Positions 1 through 9,010 of a stretch of DNA of 64,000 bases are shown one piece after another (position 1 is the first letter of the stretch; each line of letters begins with the position of its first letter). The notes beneath the pieces were generated by a model. The model was not told where the DNA came from and searched no databases. It saw nothing but the letters and a program-made list of their open reading frames with translations. The DNA is from Ruminococcaceae bacterium HV4-5-B5C (lineage in GTDB: Bacteria > Bacillota > Clostridia > Oscillospirales > Acutalibacteraceae). The DNA lies in assembly GCA_900184925.1 (NCBI GenBank), contig FXYJ02000001.1:186001-250000 (forward strand). Reading direction: 5' to 3'. The translations under genes and the position numbers were made by a program.

Positions 1-638
1 GCGGAGGCGATGCTGCTGCAAAAAATGCGGTGCAGACTGCCGACTGTTACCGTATTTCGTCGGGGAAAAAGAGCGGAAGCCCGGTGTTTCCGCTGGTTTC
101 CGCGGCGGTCGCGGGCGGTGTCGGTACGTTTGAAAGCTCAAGCATGGGCCGCCTGTTTGACGCGGCCGCAGCGATTCTCGGCATCCGCGAACAAAACGGC
201 TACGAAGGCGAGTGCCCCATTGCGCTTGAGAACGCGGCCGCTTCGGCGCTCGCGGAACAGAAACAGCCGTACCCGTTTCACTTCCGGCTCAACCGGGATG
301 AAAACGGGTGTATCCGGGCAGACCAGACGGACTTTGCAAGGCAGCTTCTGGAAGCTGCCGAAGCAGGGGCGGACCGCGAAGCCGCGGCGCTCGGCTTTCA
401 CCGTGCCGTTGCCGCCATGACTGAGGAGATCTGCCTTGCTGTCCGCAGGGAAACCGGCGAGAATCATATTGCGCTGAGCGGCGGCGTTTTTGCGAATCTT
501 ATTCTTTTAAGCGATTGTTTCGACCGTCTGCAGAAAGACGGATTTGAGGTTTACACCAATCAGATCGTCCCGTCGAACGACGGGGGAATCAGTCTCGGTC
601 AGGCCTGGGTTTGCGCCCGGCTGATGGAAAACGGCTGA
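1..638 (+). CDS. hypF: HypF carbamoyltransferase, C-terminal part (5' truncated by window edge)
   Basis: The frame is open from base 3 with no start visible, so only the last ~212 residues are present. HypF makes thiocarboxamide on HypE from carbamoyl phosphate, the first step in building the cyanide ligands of the [NiFe]-hydrogenase active site. The visible part matches the C-terminal Kae1/YrdC-associated region: SSSMGRLFDAAAAILG, followed by YEGECPIALE and later ALSGGVFANLILL and SNDGGISLGQ, all typical of HypF and related carbamoyltransferases. The acylphosphatase, zinc-finger and YrdC domains would lie upstream of the window. hypC follows 24 bp later and hypD and hypE come next, which supports the assignment. 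An in-frame GTG at 30 is not the real start, because the reading frame and homology continue upstream of it. Confidence 0.93.
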   Translation, partial: GGDAAAKNAVQTADCYRISSGKKSGSPVFPLVSAAVAGGVGTFESSSMGRLFDAAAAILGIREQNGYEGECPIALENAAASALAEQKQPYPFHFRLNRDENGCIRADQTDFARQLLEAAEAGADREAAALGFHRAVAAMTEEICLAVRRETGENHIALSGGVFANLILLSDCFDRLQKDGFEVYTNQIVPSNDGGISLGQAWVCARLMENG

Positions 639-662
639 TACGCGCGGAACGGAGGTTTCATT

Positions 663-875
663 ATGTGCGTTGCTTTGCCCGGAAGGGTTGTTAAATTGAA
701 AGGTAGACACGCCACGGTCGACTTCAGCGGGAATCTTTTAGAAGCTGACGCCGGGCTTGTTCATGTTAAACCGGGGGACAACGTCCTCGTCCACGCCGGC
801 TGCATTCTTCAGGTGCTTTCTCCCGAAGAAGGGGAGCAGATGCGCGAGTTGTTCCGTGAACTGGAGGAAATATGA
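663..875 (+). CDS. hypC: Hydrogenase maturation chaperone HypC/HybG
   Basis: This 70-residue protein begins MCVALPGRVV. The invariant N-terminal Cys2 of HypC/HybG binds the Fe(CN)2CO intermediate and the hydrogenase large-subunit precursor, and forms a complex with HypD. The length is normal for the family (70-90 residues). A ribosome binding site, GGAGG, lies about 9 bases before the ATG. Its stop overlaps the start of hypD (ATGA), which indicates translational coupling of two proteins that work as a complex. Confidence 0.95.
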   Translation: MCVALPGRVVKLKGRHATVDFSGNLLEADAGLVHVKPGDNVLVHAGCILQVLSPEEGEQMRELFRELEEI

Positions 876-1912
876 CGGAGATACGCGATTTCCTTAAAAC
901 TTACGACGGGCCTTCCGTACGGCTGATGGAGGTGTGCGGTACCCACACGGCGGCGATTTCAAAAAATGGCATTGTGCGGATGCTTTCGCCGTCCATTCGG
1001 CTGATCTCGGGGCCGGGCTGCCCGGTCTGTGTCACGGTTACGGCGTACATCGACCGTCTGGTGAAGCTTTGTCTGCAGCCGGACACCGTTGTGCTGACGT
1101 TCGGTGACCTGATGCGCGTGCCCGGTTCTGCCATGAGCCTCAACGACGCGAAGGCCGAGGGCGGAAGAGTCCGCATGGTTTATTCGCCGCTTGACGCACT
1201 CCGTTTTGCGGAAGAACACACTGGTACCACCTGCGTGTTCGCGGCGGTAGGCTTTGAAACCACGGCAGCCGTTTACGCTTCTCTTCTGGAGGAAGCGGAC
1301 CGCTCCGGCATCCGGAATTTCCGCCTGCTGACTTCTTTGAAGGTTATGCCCCCGGTTATCGACTGGGTGTGCGCCAATCAGGGCGGCATCGACGGATTCA
1401 TTGCTCCGGGCCACGTCAGCGTTATTACGGGGAGTAAAATTTATCAGCCTCTTGCCGAAAAGTACAGCATTCCATTCGTCGTTTCCGGCTTTGAGGGTGA
1501 ACAGCTGCTCGAAACAATTTATGCGCTGGTAAAGCTGCGCGGAAAACCGCGCGTGATGAATCTCTATCCGTCCGTTGTGCGTGAAGAGGGCAATGAGGAG
1601 GCACAGCGGGCCATGAGCCGCTGCTTTGAGCCGTGCGACGCCGCGTGGCGCGGCATGGGCATCATCCCTGCCTCCGGGCTGCGCCTTCATGGAGATTTTG
1701 CCCGGTTTGATGCGGGAAGCGACGGCCTTCTGGAGGACCACAGCTTCAATACGAACTGCCGCTGCGCCGAAGTTCTGACGGGTGCGGTTTCGCCTACGGA
1801 ATGTCCGCTGTTCGGCCGGGTGTGTACGCCGCAGACGCCGCAGGGCGCCTGCATGGTTTCACAGGAAGGCAGCTGCTACAACTATTACATCAGCGGGAGG
1901 GGTTCCAAATGA
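872..1912 (+). CDS. hypD: Hydrogenase maturation iron-sulfur protein HypD
   Basis: HypD (346 residues) is the [4Fe-4S] scaffold on which Fe(CN)2CO is assembled together with HypC. The family signatures are visible: MEVCGTHTAAI near residue 20, GPGCPVCVT near 45, and a C-terminal cysteine-rich segment (CRC...CPLFGRVC...CMVSQEGSC) that ligates the cluster. The length is close to the usual ~370 residues. It overlaps hypC by 4 bp and hypE by 4 bp (ATGA at both junctions), so hypC-D-E are almost certainly co-translated. Confidence 0.96.
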   Translation: MTEIRDFLKTYDGPSVRLMEVCGTHTAAISKNGIVRMLSPSIRLISGPGCPVCVTVTAYIDRLVKLCLQPDTVVLTFGDLMRVPGSAMSLNDAKAEGGRVRMVYSPLDALRFAEEHTGTTCVFAAVGFETTAAVYASLLEEADRSGIRNFRLLTSLKVMPPVIDWVCANQGGIDGFIAPGHVSVITGSKIYQPLAEKYSIPFVVSGFEGEQLLETIYALVKLRGKPRVMNLYPSVVREEGNEEAQRAMSRCFEPCDAAWRGMGIIPASGLRLHGDFARFDAGSDGLLEDHSFNTNCRCAEVLTGAVSPTECPLFGRVCTPQTPQGACMVSQEGSCYNYYISGRGSK

Positions 1913-2892
1913 AGATTACCATGGCGCACGGCAGCGGGGGCAAATCCACCTCTGACCTGATCGGGACAATTTTCGAGAAAGAATTCGGCGACCCGGTCCT
2001 CTCCAAGATGGAAGATTCCGCCGTACTTCCCGGTGCGGGGCGTATCGCATTGACCACGGACAGCTTTGTCGTCACACCGGTGTTTTTTCCGGGCGGAGAT
2101 ATCGGCCGTCTCTGCGTCTGCGGAACAGTGAACGATCTTCTGATGAGCGGCGCCGTACCGAAGTACCTTACCTGTGGGTTTATTCTGGAGGAAGGCGCGG
2201 AAACCGATGATCTCCGCAAAATCGCCCGTTCCATGAGTGAAACGGCGAAAGAGGCGGGCGTCCGCATCGTGGCGGGTGACACCAAGGTCGTAGAGGGTTC
2301 CGGCGGCGTCTATATTAATACGGCGGGCGTCGGCTTTGTGCCGGACGGTATCGATATCGGTGCGGAAAACTGCCGCGAAGGCGACGCAATTCTGATTTCC
2401 GGCAATCTCGGCGACCACCATGCCGCCGTCATGAGCAGGCGGATGGGCATTGAAAATACCATTGTGAGCGACTGCGCGCCGCTTGTCGAGATGGTAAACG
2501 CTATGAAGCAAAGCGGCGTACACATCCATGCGATGCGCGACGTGACGCGCGGCGGGCTTGGCACCGTGCTGAACGAGTTTGCGTCCTCGTCCGGCTGCAC
2601 GATTGAGCTGGAGGAAGAAAGTCTTCCGGTCTCCGAGCAGGTTCGCGGCTTCTGCGGCGTTCTCGGGCTCGACCCGCTTTATATGGGCAACGAGGGAAAG
2701 ATGGTGGCTGCCGTTGCGGCGGAGGACGCCGAAAGGGCCGTTGCATGTATCCGCGCGAGCCGGTACGGCGAAAATGCCGCGGTGATCGGCCACGTCGCCA
2801 CCGGCGAACGCATTCTTCTTCTGAAAACTCCGATCGGCGGCACACGCGTCGTCGGCCCGCTTTACGGGGAAGGCCTCCCGCGCATCTGCTGA
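1909..2892 (+). CDS. hypE: Hydrogenase maturation protein HypE (thiocyanate-forming dehydratase)
   Basis: HypE (327 residues) belongs to the PurM/SelD-type ATP-binding superfamily. It dehydrates the thiocarboxamide made by HypF to thiocyanate and passes CN to HypCD. The start at 1909 is chosen because it overlaps the hypD stop, is preceded by GGGAGGGG, and begins MKITMAHGSGGKST, the usual HypE N-terminus. The C-terminus ends in LPRIC, where the last cysteine is the essential carrier residue. The central sequence MRDVTRGGLGTVLNE is a family hallmark. The reading frame is open further upstream, but that region belongs to hypD. Confidence 0.96.
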   Translation: MKITMAHGSGGKSTSDLIGTIFEKEFGDPVLSKMEDSAVLPGAGRIALTTDSFVVTPVFFPGGDIGRLCVCGTVNDLLMSGAVPKYLTCGFILEEGAETDDLRKIARSMSETAKEAGVRIVAGDTKVVEGSGGVYINTAGVGFVPDGIDIGAENCREGDAILISGNLGDHHAAVMSRRMGIENTIVSDCAPLVEMVNAMKQSGVHIHAMRDVTRGGLGTVLNEFASSSGCTIELEEESLPVSEQVRGFCGVLGLDPLYMGNEGKMVAAVAAEDAERAVACIRASRYGENAAVIGHVATGERILLLKTPIGGTRVVGPLYGEGLPRIC

Positions 2893-2910
2893 TTTTACAC
2901 CATAACAGGA

Positions 2911-2940
2911 AATCCCGCCGAAAAACGGCGGGATTTTTTT
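2911..2940 (+). terminator. Intrinsic terminator of the hyp operon
   Basis: A perfect 10-bp stem (AATCCCGCCG / CGGCGGGATT) with a five-A loop is followed by seven T. It lies 18 bp past the hypE stop and just before the end of the convergent dcd gene. The A-rich left flank could let it work on both strands. Confidence 0.9.
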
Positions 2941-2945
2941 GTCTC

Positions 2946-3464
2946 TTATTCGAAGTCGCGGTACATCAGGCTCGGCTGAATGCCGGTGTTGTTCTGGTAT
3001 TTTCCGCTCCGGTACGGTTCGTAATCGCCGTCGATGTCGTGGTAATAGATCTGGCAGATTTCCACGTTCGGGTAGATTTTCACCGGCTGAACGCAAAAAA
3101 TTTCCAGAGTCCAGTAACCGGCAAAGCCGACGTCGCCGAACCCGGCCGTAACGTGGATGAAGATGCCGAGCCTTCCGGTCGAAGAGCGGCCTTCGAGCAT
3201 GGGCACATACCGGTCTGTTTTTGTGTACTCGTTTGTACGGCCCAGATACAGTTTGTGAGGGGAGAGAAGAAGTCCCTCTTCCGGGATAATGAGGCGCGAA
3301 ACGGGATTAGGCTTTTTCATGTCGAGAGCGTCTTCCCGATACACCAGAAGTTCGCTCGCAAGGGTAAGATTATAGCTGTTGGGATTCACCTGTTTTTCAT
3401 GGAAAGGCTCAATTACGATTTCCTTTCCCATATGTCTGACAATCTCTTTACCCGAAAGGATCAT
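2946..3464 (-). CDS. dcd: dCTP deaminase (Dcd family)
   Basis: The protein (172 residues) deaminates dCTP to dUTP, or to dUMP in bifunctional members, to supply dTMP synthesis. Evidence is the N-terminus MILSGKEIVRHMG, the substrate-binding RSSTGRLGIFIHVTAGFGD region near residue 105, and WTLEI, which contains the catalytic glutamate. I chose ATG 3464 over a TTG five codons upstream because GGAG sits 9 bases before this ATG and homologues start MILSG. The NUDIX gene ends 15 bp upstream, so the two are probably co-transcribed. Whether it is mono- or bifunctional cannot be told by eye. Confidence 0.9.
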   Translation of the reverse strand: MILSGKEIVRHMGKEIVIEPFHEKQVNPNSYNLTLASELLVYREDALDMKKPNPVSRLIIPEEGLLLSPHKLYLGRTNEYTKTDRYVPMLEGRSSTGRLGIFIHVTAGFGDVGFAGYWTLEIFCVQPVKIYPNVEICQIYYHDIDGDYEPYRSGKYQNNTGIQPSLMYRDFE

Positions 3465-3479
3465 AGTTGAATTCTCCAA

Positions 3480-3908
3480 TCAATTTCGTGGTACGGTCGG
3501 GGTCTGGCCGGAAAGAAATCCGGCCGCTTCGTCCAGTATGTTTCGGCTGCTGTCAAAAGTAAGAAGCACGCGGGCTTCCCGCAGGGCACACCAGCGGATT
3601 TCCGCGATTTCTTCGGGCTGCGGCCTGAGAGTGCCGGAAACGGGCCTTCCGAGAAAAAAGACAACGTCCTTCGAAACGCCGGGTTTGGGGGAGTAGGTGT
3701 CAACCACGCGGAACCGCGGGTCCATCTCCGTTTCAAGGCCGGTCTCTTCGCGGATTTCACGTTTTGCAGTCTCTTCTTCCGTTTCTCCTGCTTCCACATG
3801 GCCTTTCGGGAATCCCCAGTGCCCGTCGAGGTGGCGTACCAGGAGATACTCCGGTTCTGCGGCGTTTCGCACAACGACTGCGCCGCACGATTTTTCATGT
3901 TTCATCAT
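3480..3908 (-). CDS. NUDIX hydrolase, Ap4A-hydrolase-like
   Basis: This 142-residue protein carries a complete Nudix box, GHVEAGETEEETAKREIREETGL in outline (G-x5-E-x7-REUxEEx GU), near residues 36-58; the RExxEE glutamates bind the catalytic metal. WGFPKGH before the box and the order of strands resemble bis(5'-nucleosyl)-tetraphosphatases of the MutT type. Two adjacent ATG codons (3908 and 3905) are possible starts. It lies between recG and dcd on the same strand, in a set of nucleotide-metabolism and repair genes. The substrate is inferred only from family resemblance. Confidence 0.85.
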   Translation of the reverse strand: MMKHEKSCGAVVVRNAAEPEYLLVRHLDGHWGFPKGHVEAGETEEETAKREIREETGLETEMDPRFRVVDTYSPKPGVSKDVVFFLGRPVSGTLRPQPEEIAEIRWCALREARVLLTFDSSRNILDEAAGFLSGQTPTVPRN

Positions 3909-3935
3909 CCGATGTCAGGACCTTTCCGATTAAAA

Positions 3936-5969
3936 TCAGGAACGTTCCAGGTGGGAGAAAAGCTGCCTTGTCTCCGCACGCAGGCCCCGGTGCTCCGGCA
4001 GATCCAGAGACGGGTCGGCCGACAGAATGTCCCTCGCGGCTTTCTGCGCGAGGTTCAGGCAGTCCATATCCGCAGCCATGTCGGCGATTTTGAGCGCCGG
4101 AAGGCCGTGCTGGCGGTTTCCGAAGAAGTCTCCGGGGCCGCGCAGCTTCAGGTCGGCGTCCGCAATGCGGAAGCCGTCATTGGTAGCGCACAGCACGCCG
4201 AGGCGCGCCGTGGTTTCTTCATTCTGTGCGTCGGATACCAGAATGCAGTACGACTGGTCTTTTCCGCGCCCCACGCGTCCACGGAGCTGATGGAGCTGCG
4301 AAAGGCCGTACCGTTCCGCATTTTCTACCATCATGACCGTCGCGTTCGGCACATCGACGCCGACCTCCACGACCGTTGTGGAAACAAGGACGCTGACTTC
4401 TCCGCTCGCAAAGTGCCGCATGACGGAATCCTTTTCTTTTGGTTTCATGCGTCCGTGCAGGGCGGCGATGCTGCAGCCGGGCAGCCATTTTGACCGGAGC
4501 TTTTCGGCGTACTGCGTTACGCTCGCCATGTCGTTTTGCCCTTCCTCGATCATCGGGCAGATGATGTAGCACTGGTGCCCCGCTTCGATCTGTTTTCTCA
4601 AGAAGCCGAACGCCCGCAGGCGCTTGTCGGAAGCAATGGCATAAGTCCTGATTTTCTGCCTGCCGGGAGGAAGCTCATCGAGGACAGAGAGATCGAGGTC
4701 GCCGTAAATCATCAGCGCAAGCGTGCGGGGAATCGGCGTTGCGCTCATCACAAGAAGATGCGGGTGGTCGCCCTTTTCAGAAAGCGCCGCGCGCTGCGAC
4801 ACGCCGAACCGGTGCTGTTCGTCGGTGACGACGAGGCCGAGGCGGCGGAAAGTCACGTTCCGGGAGAGGAGCGCATGGGTGCCCACCACAAGACCGATGC
4901 TCCCGTCCGCAAGACCAGCGAGAGTTTCGACTTTTTGCGCCGTAGAAACTGATGCCGTGAGAAGTGCCGTAGGAATTCCTGCCGGCTCGAAAATTTTCCG
5001 CAGGGCTTCATAGTGCTGCCGTGCCAGAATCTCTGTGGGGGCCATCAGGGCGGCCTGCATGCCGTTTTTTGCGGCGCAGTAGCAGAGTGCCGCCGCCACG
5101 GCCGTTTTCCCGGAGCCGACGTCTCCCTGCACGAGTCGGTTCATGACGCGCCCGCTTGACATATCTGTTATGGCTTCGCCTACGGCGCGCCGCTGCGCTT
5201 TGGTAAGGGAGTAGGGAAGAAGGCGGAAGAATTCTTCGGAACGGTCGTCTTCCAGCCGGAAACCGCTCTCGCCGGTGCCCCGGTCCTTCATCAGGGAAAG
5301 CCCGAGCTGGAGGACGAGCAGCTCTTCAAAGATCAGACGCCTGCGGGCGGTTTCCGCCGCCGCGAGACTGACCGGAAAATGAATCTGTTCCATCGCTTCG
5401 CGCAGGCCGCAGAGCGAATACTCTTCCCGGACGGACGGAGGAAGCGGGTCGAGCAGGTTTTCCGGCAGCAGCAAAAGCGCTTCTTTCATGCAGCCCGCAA
5501 TCAGCCGGGAATTCAGCCCCTGAGTCTGGTGGTAAACAGGTTTTACGGCGGGGCAGGTTTCGGCGGGGAAGAACTCGGGCGATGTCATTTCATACTTCAG
5601 AAAATCGGCTGTTACTTTGCCGTAAAAAACGTACTCATGGCCTTCCCGGAGAAGATCCGCCACATAGGGGTTGTTGAAAAACAGGAGCGAGAATTCGGAT
5701 TCCCCGTCGTCCGCCCTGCCGCGGTAGAGCGTCATGCCTCCGCGGATGCGTGTTCCTTTCGGGGATTCCGTTACGCAGGCACGCACGGCGCAGGGAGCGC
5801 CTGCCGGGGCGCTTCGGACGGTGCAGGGACTGCTCAGATCCTCGTAAGCTCTCGGGTAATCACGAAGAAGGGCGCCGACCGAAGACACGCCGAGCTTTTG
5901 AAACAACTCGGCGCGCCGTTCGCCGACGCCTTTGAGAGAACGTATTTCTTTCCGGTACAGACTGGCCAC
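3936..5969 (-). CDS. recG: ATP-dependent DNA helicase RecG
   Basis: RecG (677 residues) reverses stalled replication forks and migrates Holliday junctions. An N-terminal wedge/OB domain (residues ~1-200) precedes superfamily 2 helicase motifs: GDVGSGKT (Walker A, ~280), DEQHRFGV (motif II, ~385), MSATPIPRTLAL (III), STTVVEVGVDVPN (V) and QLHQLRGRVGRG (VI). Length matches the family (~680). The start is GTG at 5969, preceded by GGTGGTGG. The gene lies 28 bp downstream of fakA, a fakA/yloV-recG order that is common in Firmicutes. Confidence 0.97.
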   Translation of the reverse strand: MASLYRKEIRSLKGVGERRAELFQKLGVSSVGALLRDYPRAYEDLSSPCTVRSAPAGAPCAVRACVTESPKGTRIRGGMTLYRGRADDGESEFSLLFFNNPYVADLLREGHEYVFYGKVTADFLKYEMTSPEFFPAETCPAVKPVYHQTQGLNSRLIAGCMKEALLLLPENLLDPLPPSVREEYSLCGLREAMEQIHFPVSLAAAETARRRLIFEELLVLQLGLSLMKDRGTGESGFRLEDDRSEEFFRLLPYSLTKAQRRAVGEAITDMSSGRVMNRLVQGDVGSGKTAVAAALCYCAAKNGMQAALMAPTEILARQHYEALRKIFEPAGIPTALLTASVSTAQKVETLAGLADGSIGLVVGTHALLSRNVTFRRLGLVVTDEQHRFGVSQRAALSEKGDHPHLLVMSATPIPRTLALMIYGDLDLSVLDELPPGRQKIRTYAIASDKRLRAFGFLRKQIEAGHQCYIICPMIEEGQNDMASVTQYAEKLRSKWLPGCSIAALHGRMKPKEKDSVMRHFASGEVSVLVSTTVVEVGVDVPNATVMMVENAERYGLSQLHQLRGRVGRGKDQSYCILVSDAQNEETTARLGVLCATNDGFRIADADLKLRGPGDFFGNRQHGLPALKIADMAADMDCLNLAQKAARDILSADPSLDLPEHRGLRAETRQLFSHLERS

Positions 5970-5997
5970 GATTCCACCACCTGCCGGCAGGATTGTT

Positions 5998-7668
5998 TTA
6001 TTCGACCGAAACGATGTAATAATACACGGGCTGACCGCCGTTTACCAGTGTCACTTCAACATTGCTTGCAACTTTTGCCTTGATCTGACTGCAAACGTCG
6101 TTGGCTTCCTGCTCGGTAACGCCCTCGCCATAGATCAGCGTGACGAACGATGTGCCGCGCACGACCATGTCGCGCACCAGTTTGACGCAGGTCTTGCTCA
6201 CATCACGGGCATGGTCAATAATTTCGAGTTTGCCGTTCACAAGGCCCATGGTGTCGTCTTTATGAATTTTGCGCCCGCCGAATTCGGAGTCCCGCGCCGC
6301 ATAGGTAATGGTTCCGGTGCTGACTGACGAAGCGGCTTCCATCATGTTTACGGTGTTTTCTTCCACGGTGATTTCCGGGTTATAGGCGAGAAGAGCGGAA
6401 AGACCCTGCGGAACCGTACGGGTCGGCAGAACAATCAGCTTGCGGTCGGTCACAAGCGGAATCGCCTGCTCCGCCGCCAAAATAATGTTTTTGTTGTTGG
6501 GGAGAACGAGAACGGTCTTTGCCGGCGTTGCGCGCACGGCGGAGGCAATCATGTCGGTGCTCGGGTTCATGGTCTGCCCGCCGCTTACAACCTGTCCGCA
6601 GCCGAGGTCCGTAAAGAGGGTTTTGAGTCCGTCCCCCGCGGTAACCGACACAAATCCGACTTCTTCAGTAGGCTCCACCGGCTCGAATTCCTCTTCGCTT
6701 TTCGGCGCCGCTTTTTCGTTTTCCTCAGCGGCTTTGCGGTGCTGCTCCTTCATGTTTTCAATCTTTACGGTCAGCAGCTGACCAAACGCAAGACCCGCCT
6801 CCAGAGCATTGCCGGGGTCTTCCGTGTGTACGTGAACCTTAATGATCTCATCATCGTCGACAACGAGCACGCAGTCTCCCATCGTTTCAAGAAATGCGCG
6901 CAGTTCGGCGGGTTCCTTTGTGCATTCCGGGTTGCGCCCCACGATGAACTCGGTGCAATAGGTAAAGTGAATTTCCTGGTCGAACTCCGCCGCCGCATTG
7001 CGGAAGAATTCGTCGGAACTGGTGCTGGAAGAATCACCGGAAGCTTCCGGCTGGATGATAACGCCGTCGCGGAAGACGCTCAGCATTCCTTCAAAGATGA
7101 AGCACAGTCCTTTGCCGCCGGCATCTACGACACCCGCACGTTTCAGAACGGGTAGCAGTTCCGGCGTCTGTTTCAGGGCTTCTTCCGCTCCGTCACAGAT
7201 CGCCTGCCACACTGCACAGGGGTCGTCCCCGTTTTCCAGTGCGCCGCGCCCTGCTTCGCAGCCCATGCGGGAGACCGTAAGAATTGTTCCCTCGGTCGGT
7301 TTCATCACGGCTTTGTAAGCCGCTTCCACACCGATGGCAAGTGCTTCCACCAGATCCGCTCCGCTTGCTTCGTCTTTTCCTTCCAGACCCTTCGAGAAGC
7401 CGCGGAAGAGGATGGAAAGGATGACCCCGGAGTTGCCGCGGGCTCCGCGAAGCATCGCCGACGCGGCAAGATGCGCCATTTCTCCGGCGGATTCCGTGTC
7501 GCTCTTTTCCAGCTCATGAACAGCGGAACTGATTGTCATGGACATATTGGTGCCGGTGTCTCCATCCGGAACGGGGAAAATATTCAGCTCGTCAATCGAC
7601 GAACGATGCATCAGAACGTTGTTGGCTCCCGAAAGAATCGCATTTTTCAGGTCGGTTCCGTTTATCAC
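5998..7668 (-). CDS. fakA: DAK-family fatty acid kinase subunit FakA (YloV)
   Basis: The protein (~556 residues) has an N-terminal DhaL-type kinase domain, shown by NIFPVPDGDTGTNMSMT (metal/ATP-binding aspartates, residues ~30-46) and RGARGNSGVILS (~95). A C-terminal EDD/DegV-like middle region ends in YYIVSVE. FakA phosphorylates fatty acids presented by FakB proteins, for incorporation into phospholipids; no fakB is visible here. Of two GTG codons, the one at 7668 is better spaced (8 bases) from AGGGAG than the one at 7677. A consensus-like promoter lies 65 bp upstream. No asp23/yloU gene precedes it, unlike in many relatives; spoVS stands there instead. Confidence 0.9.
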   Translation of the reverse strand: MINGTDLKNAILSGANNVLMHRSSIDELNIFPVPDGDTGTNMSMTISSAVHELEKSDTESAGEMAHLAASAMLRGARGNSGVILSILFRGFSKGLEGKDEASGADLVEALAIGVEAAYKAVMKPTEGTILTVSRMGCEAGRGALENGDDPCAVWQAICDGAEEALKQTPELLPVLKRAGVVDAGGKGLCFIFEGMLSVFRDGVIIQPEASGDSSSTSSDEFFRNAAAEFDQEIHFTYCTEFIVGRNPECTKEPAELRAFLETMGDCVLVVDDDEIIKVHVHTEDPGNALEAGLAFGQLLTVKIENMKEQHRKAAEENEKAAPKSEEEFEPVEPTEEVGFVSVTAGDGLKTLFTDLGCGQVVSGGQTMNPSTDMIASAVRATPAKTVLVLPNNKNIILAAEQAIPLVTDRKLIVLPTRTVPQGLSALLAYNPEITVEENTVNMMEAASSVSTGTITYAARDSEFGGRKIHKDDTMGLVNGKLEIIDHARDVSKTCVKLVRDMVVRGTSFVTLIYGEGVTEQEANDVCSQIKAKVASNVEVTLVNGGQPVYYYIVSVE

Positions 7669-7732
7669 TGTCAGCACTCCCTCAAAATCCCAAAAACGGT
7701 ATTTGGCCGTATCGATCCAGTCTCATTCTGTA

Positions 7733-7761
7733 ATTATAGCATATCACCGCGCCTGATTCAA
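7733..7761 (-). promoter_or_regulatory. Sigma-A promoter for fakA-recG
   Basis: On the minus strand, TTGAAT and TATAAT are separated by exactly 17 bp. The -10 ends about 65 bp before the fakA start. Confidence 0.75.
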
Positions 7762-7783
7762 TCCTAAAATAGGCAGCTGCGGC

Positions 7784-7815
7784 AGGACAAAAAGAAACCC
7801 TCCGAAAACGGAGGG
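7784..7815 (-). terminator. Intrinsic terminator after spoVS
   Basis: On the minus strand, CCCTCCG-TTTT-CGGAGGG is followed by TTTCTTTTT, 20 bp past the spoVS stop. Confidence 0.88.
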
Positions 7816-7835
7816 GAAATTGCCTGAGATTATGT

Positions 7836-8096
7836 TCAGCGCGGCTGCACAATCAGCTTGATGGCTGTTCGTTCTTCCCCGTCGATTGTCACACTGGCAA
7901 AGGCGGGAATGCAGATGGCGTCAATGCCGGATGGAGCAAGATAGCCGCGCGCGATTGCAATTGCCTTGACGGCTTGATTGGTGGCACCCGCTCCTACGGC
8001 CTGGAGCTCTACTGTTCCGGATTCCCTGATGACTCCTGCGACTGCGCCGGCAACGGAATTCGGCGCTGATTTAGATGATACCTTCAGTATTTCCAT
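7836..8096 (-). CDS. spoVS: Stage V sporulation protein S (SpoVS, ALBA-like)
   Basis: This 86-residue protein is near-identical in pattern to SpoVS: MEILKVSSKS, then GAGATNQAVKAIAIARGYLAPSG in outline, CIPAFASV and IDGEERTAIKLIVQP. SpoVS is a small conserved protein that in Bacillus affects septation and coat/cortex steps of sporulation; its biochemical role is unresolved. ATG 8096 is preferred over an upstream in-frame ATG because GGGGGA lies ideally before it. The gene is monocistronic between its own promoter and terminator. Its presence supports a spore-forming host. Confidence 0.95.
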   Translation of the reverse strand: MEILKVSSKSAPNSVAGAVAGVIRESGTVELQAVGAGATNQAVKAIAIARGYLAPSGIDAICIPAFASVTIDGEERTAIKLIVQPR

Positions 8097-8149
8097 CGTC
8101 TGTCCCCCAATTTCCATAGAAATATTTCTTAATAAAATTTTATATTCAA

Positions 8150-8178
8150 ATAATAAAACAAAAAATATGGATTTGCAA
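8150..8178 (-). promoter_or_regulatory. Sigma-A-like promoter for spoVS
   Basis: On the minus strand, TTGCAA and TATTAT are separated by 17 bp in a very A+T-rich leader. A sporulation-sigma promoter was looked for but not convincingly seen. Confidence 0.55.
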
Positions 8179-8217
8179 GGGGATATTCGAGGAAAATTGT
8201 AAGATTATTACAAAATA

Positions 8218-8985
8218 TTACACAATATTCAGCCGCTCAACTGCAACAGTTTTTCCCGTGGACTCGTCTATGGTGAAAATTGCCCCGCTGATGCGGCAGT
8301 CTCCTTCAGCAATATCAAACCTCGCCGGCATTTTGGTGCGCATTTTTTCAATGATAATTTCGGGTTTGACGCCGAGTACGGAATTGATCGGCCCGGTCAT
8401 TCCGAGGTCCGTCAGATAGCCGGTTCCCTTCGGGAGGACGCATTCGTCGGCCGTCTGTACATGTGTGTGTGTCCCGAAAACGGCGGAGACGCGCCCGTCC
8501 AGATACCATGCGAGGGAACGTTTTTCACCCGTGGCCTCGGCATGAAAATCAACAAGTGTGATTTTCGGTACTCCCTGCGCGAGAATACGGTCGGCGCAGT
8601 CGAACGGGGACTCCATACTTTCCAGGTAGACCACGCCCATCAGGTTGATAACACCGACCTGAATGCGGCCCATGTCGACAACACAGTACCCGCGGCCCGG
8701 TGTGGCGGAGGGAAAGTTCGCGGGTCGCAGGAGCGTTTCGCACGAGTCGTAAAGCTCATAGCTTTCCCGGCGGCGGAAGCTGTGGTTTCCTGAGGTAATG
8801 ACGTCCGCGCCGCTGTCGAACAGATACTGTACGGAAGCGGGTGTCAGGCCGTTTCCATTCGCGGAGTTTTCTCCGTTCACAATAACGAGGTCGATTGCTT
8901 TCAGTTTTTTCAGGGCGGGGAGATGGCTGCGCAGAAAGCCGCAGCCGATGCTGCCCACCACGTCGCCGATTGCAAGAATGTTCAA
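8218..8985 (-). CDS. ymdB: Metallophosphoesterase YmdB (2',3'-cyclic nucleotide phosphodiesterase)
   Basis: The protein (~255 residues) begins LNILAIGDVVGS and contains the metal ligands of the YmdB family: GD near residue 8, NGENSANG (~40), SGNHSF (~67), DFHAEATGEK (~150) and FGTHTHVQTAD (~177). In Bacillus it hydrolyses cAMP and 2',3'-cyclic nucleotides, interacts with RNase Y and influences biofilm/motility decisions. The start is TTG 8985, preceded by GAAGAAGG. A longer frame from 9042 runs through the rny terminator and is rejected. It sits directly downstream of rny, the conserved order. Confidence 0.92.
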   Translation of the reverse strand: MNILAIGDVVGSIGCGFLRSHLPALKKLKAIDLVIVNGENSANGNGLTPASVQYLFDSGADVITSGNHSFRRRESYELYDSCETLLRPANFPSATPGRGYCVVDMGRIQVGVINLMGVVYLESMESPFDCADRILAQGVPKITLVDFHAEATGEKRSLAWYLDGRVSAVFGTHTHVQTADECVLPKGTGYLTDLGMTGPINSVLGVKPEIIIEKMRTKMPARFDIAEGDCRISGAIFTIDESTGKTVAVERLNIV

Positions 8986-9010
8986 AAGGTGCGCCTTCTT
9001 CCAGTTTGAA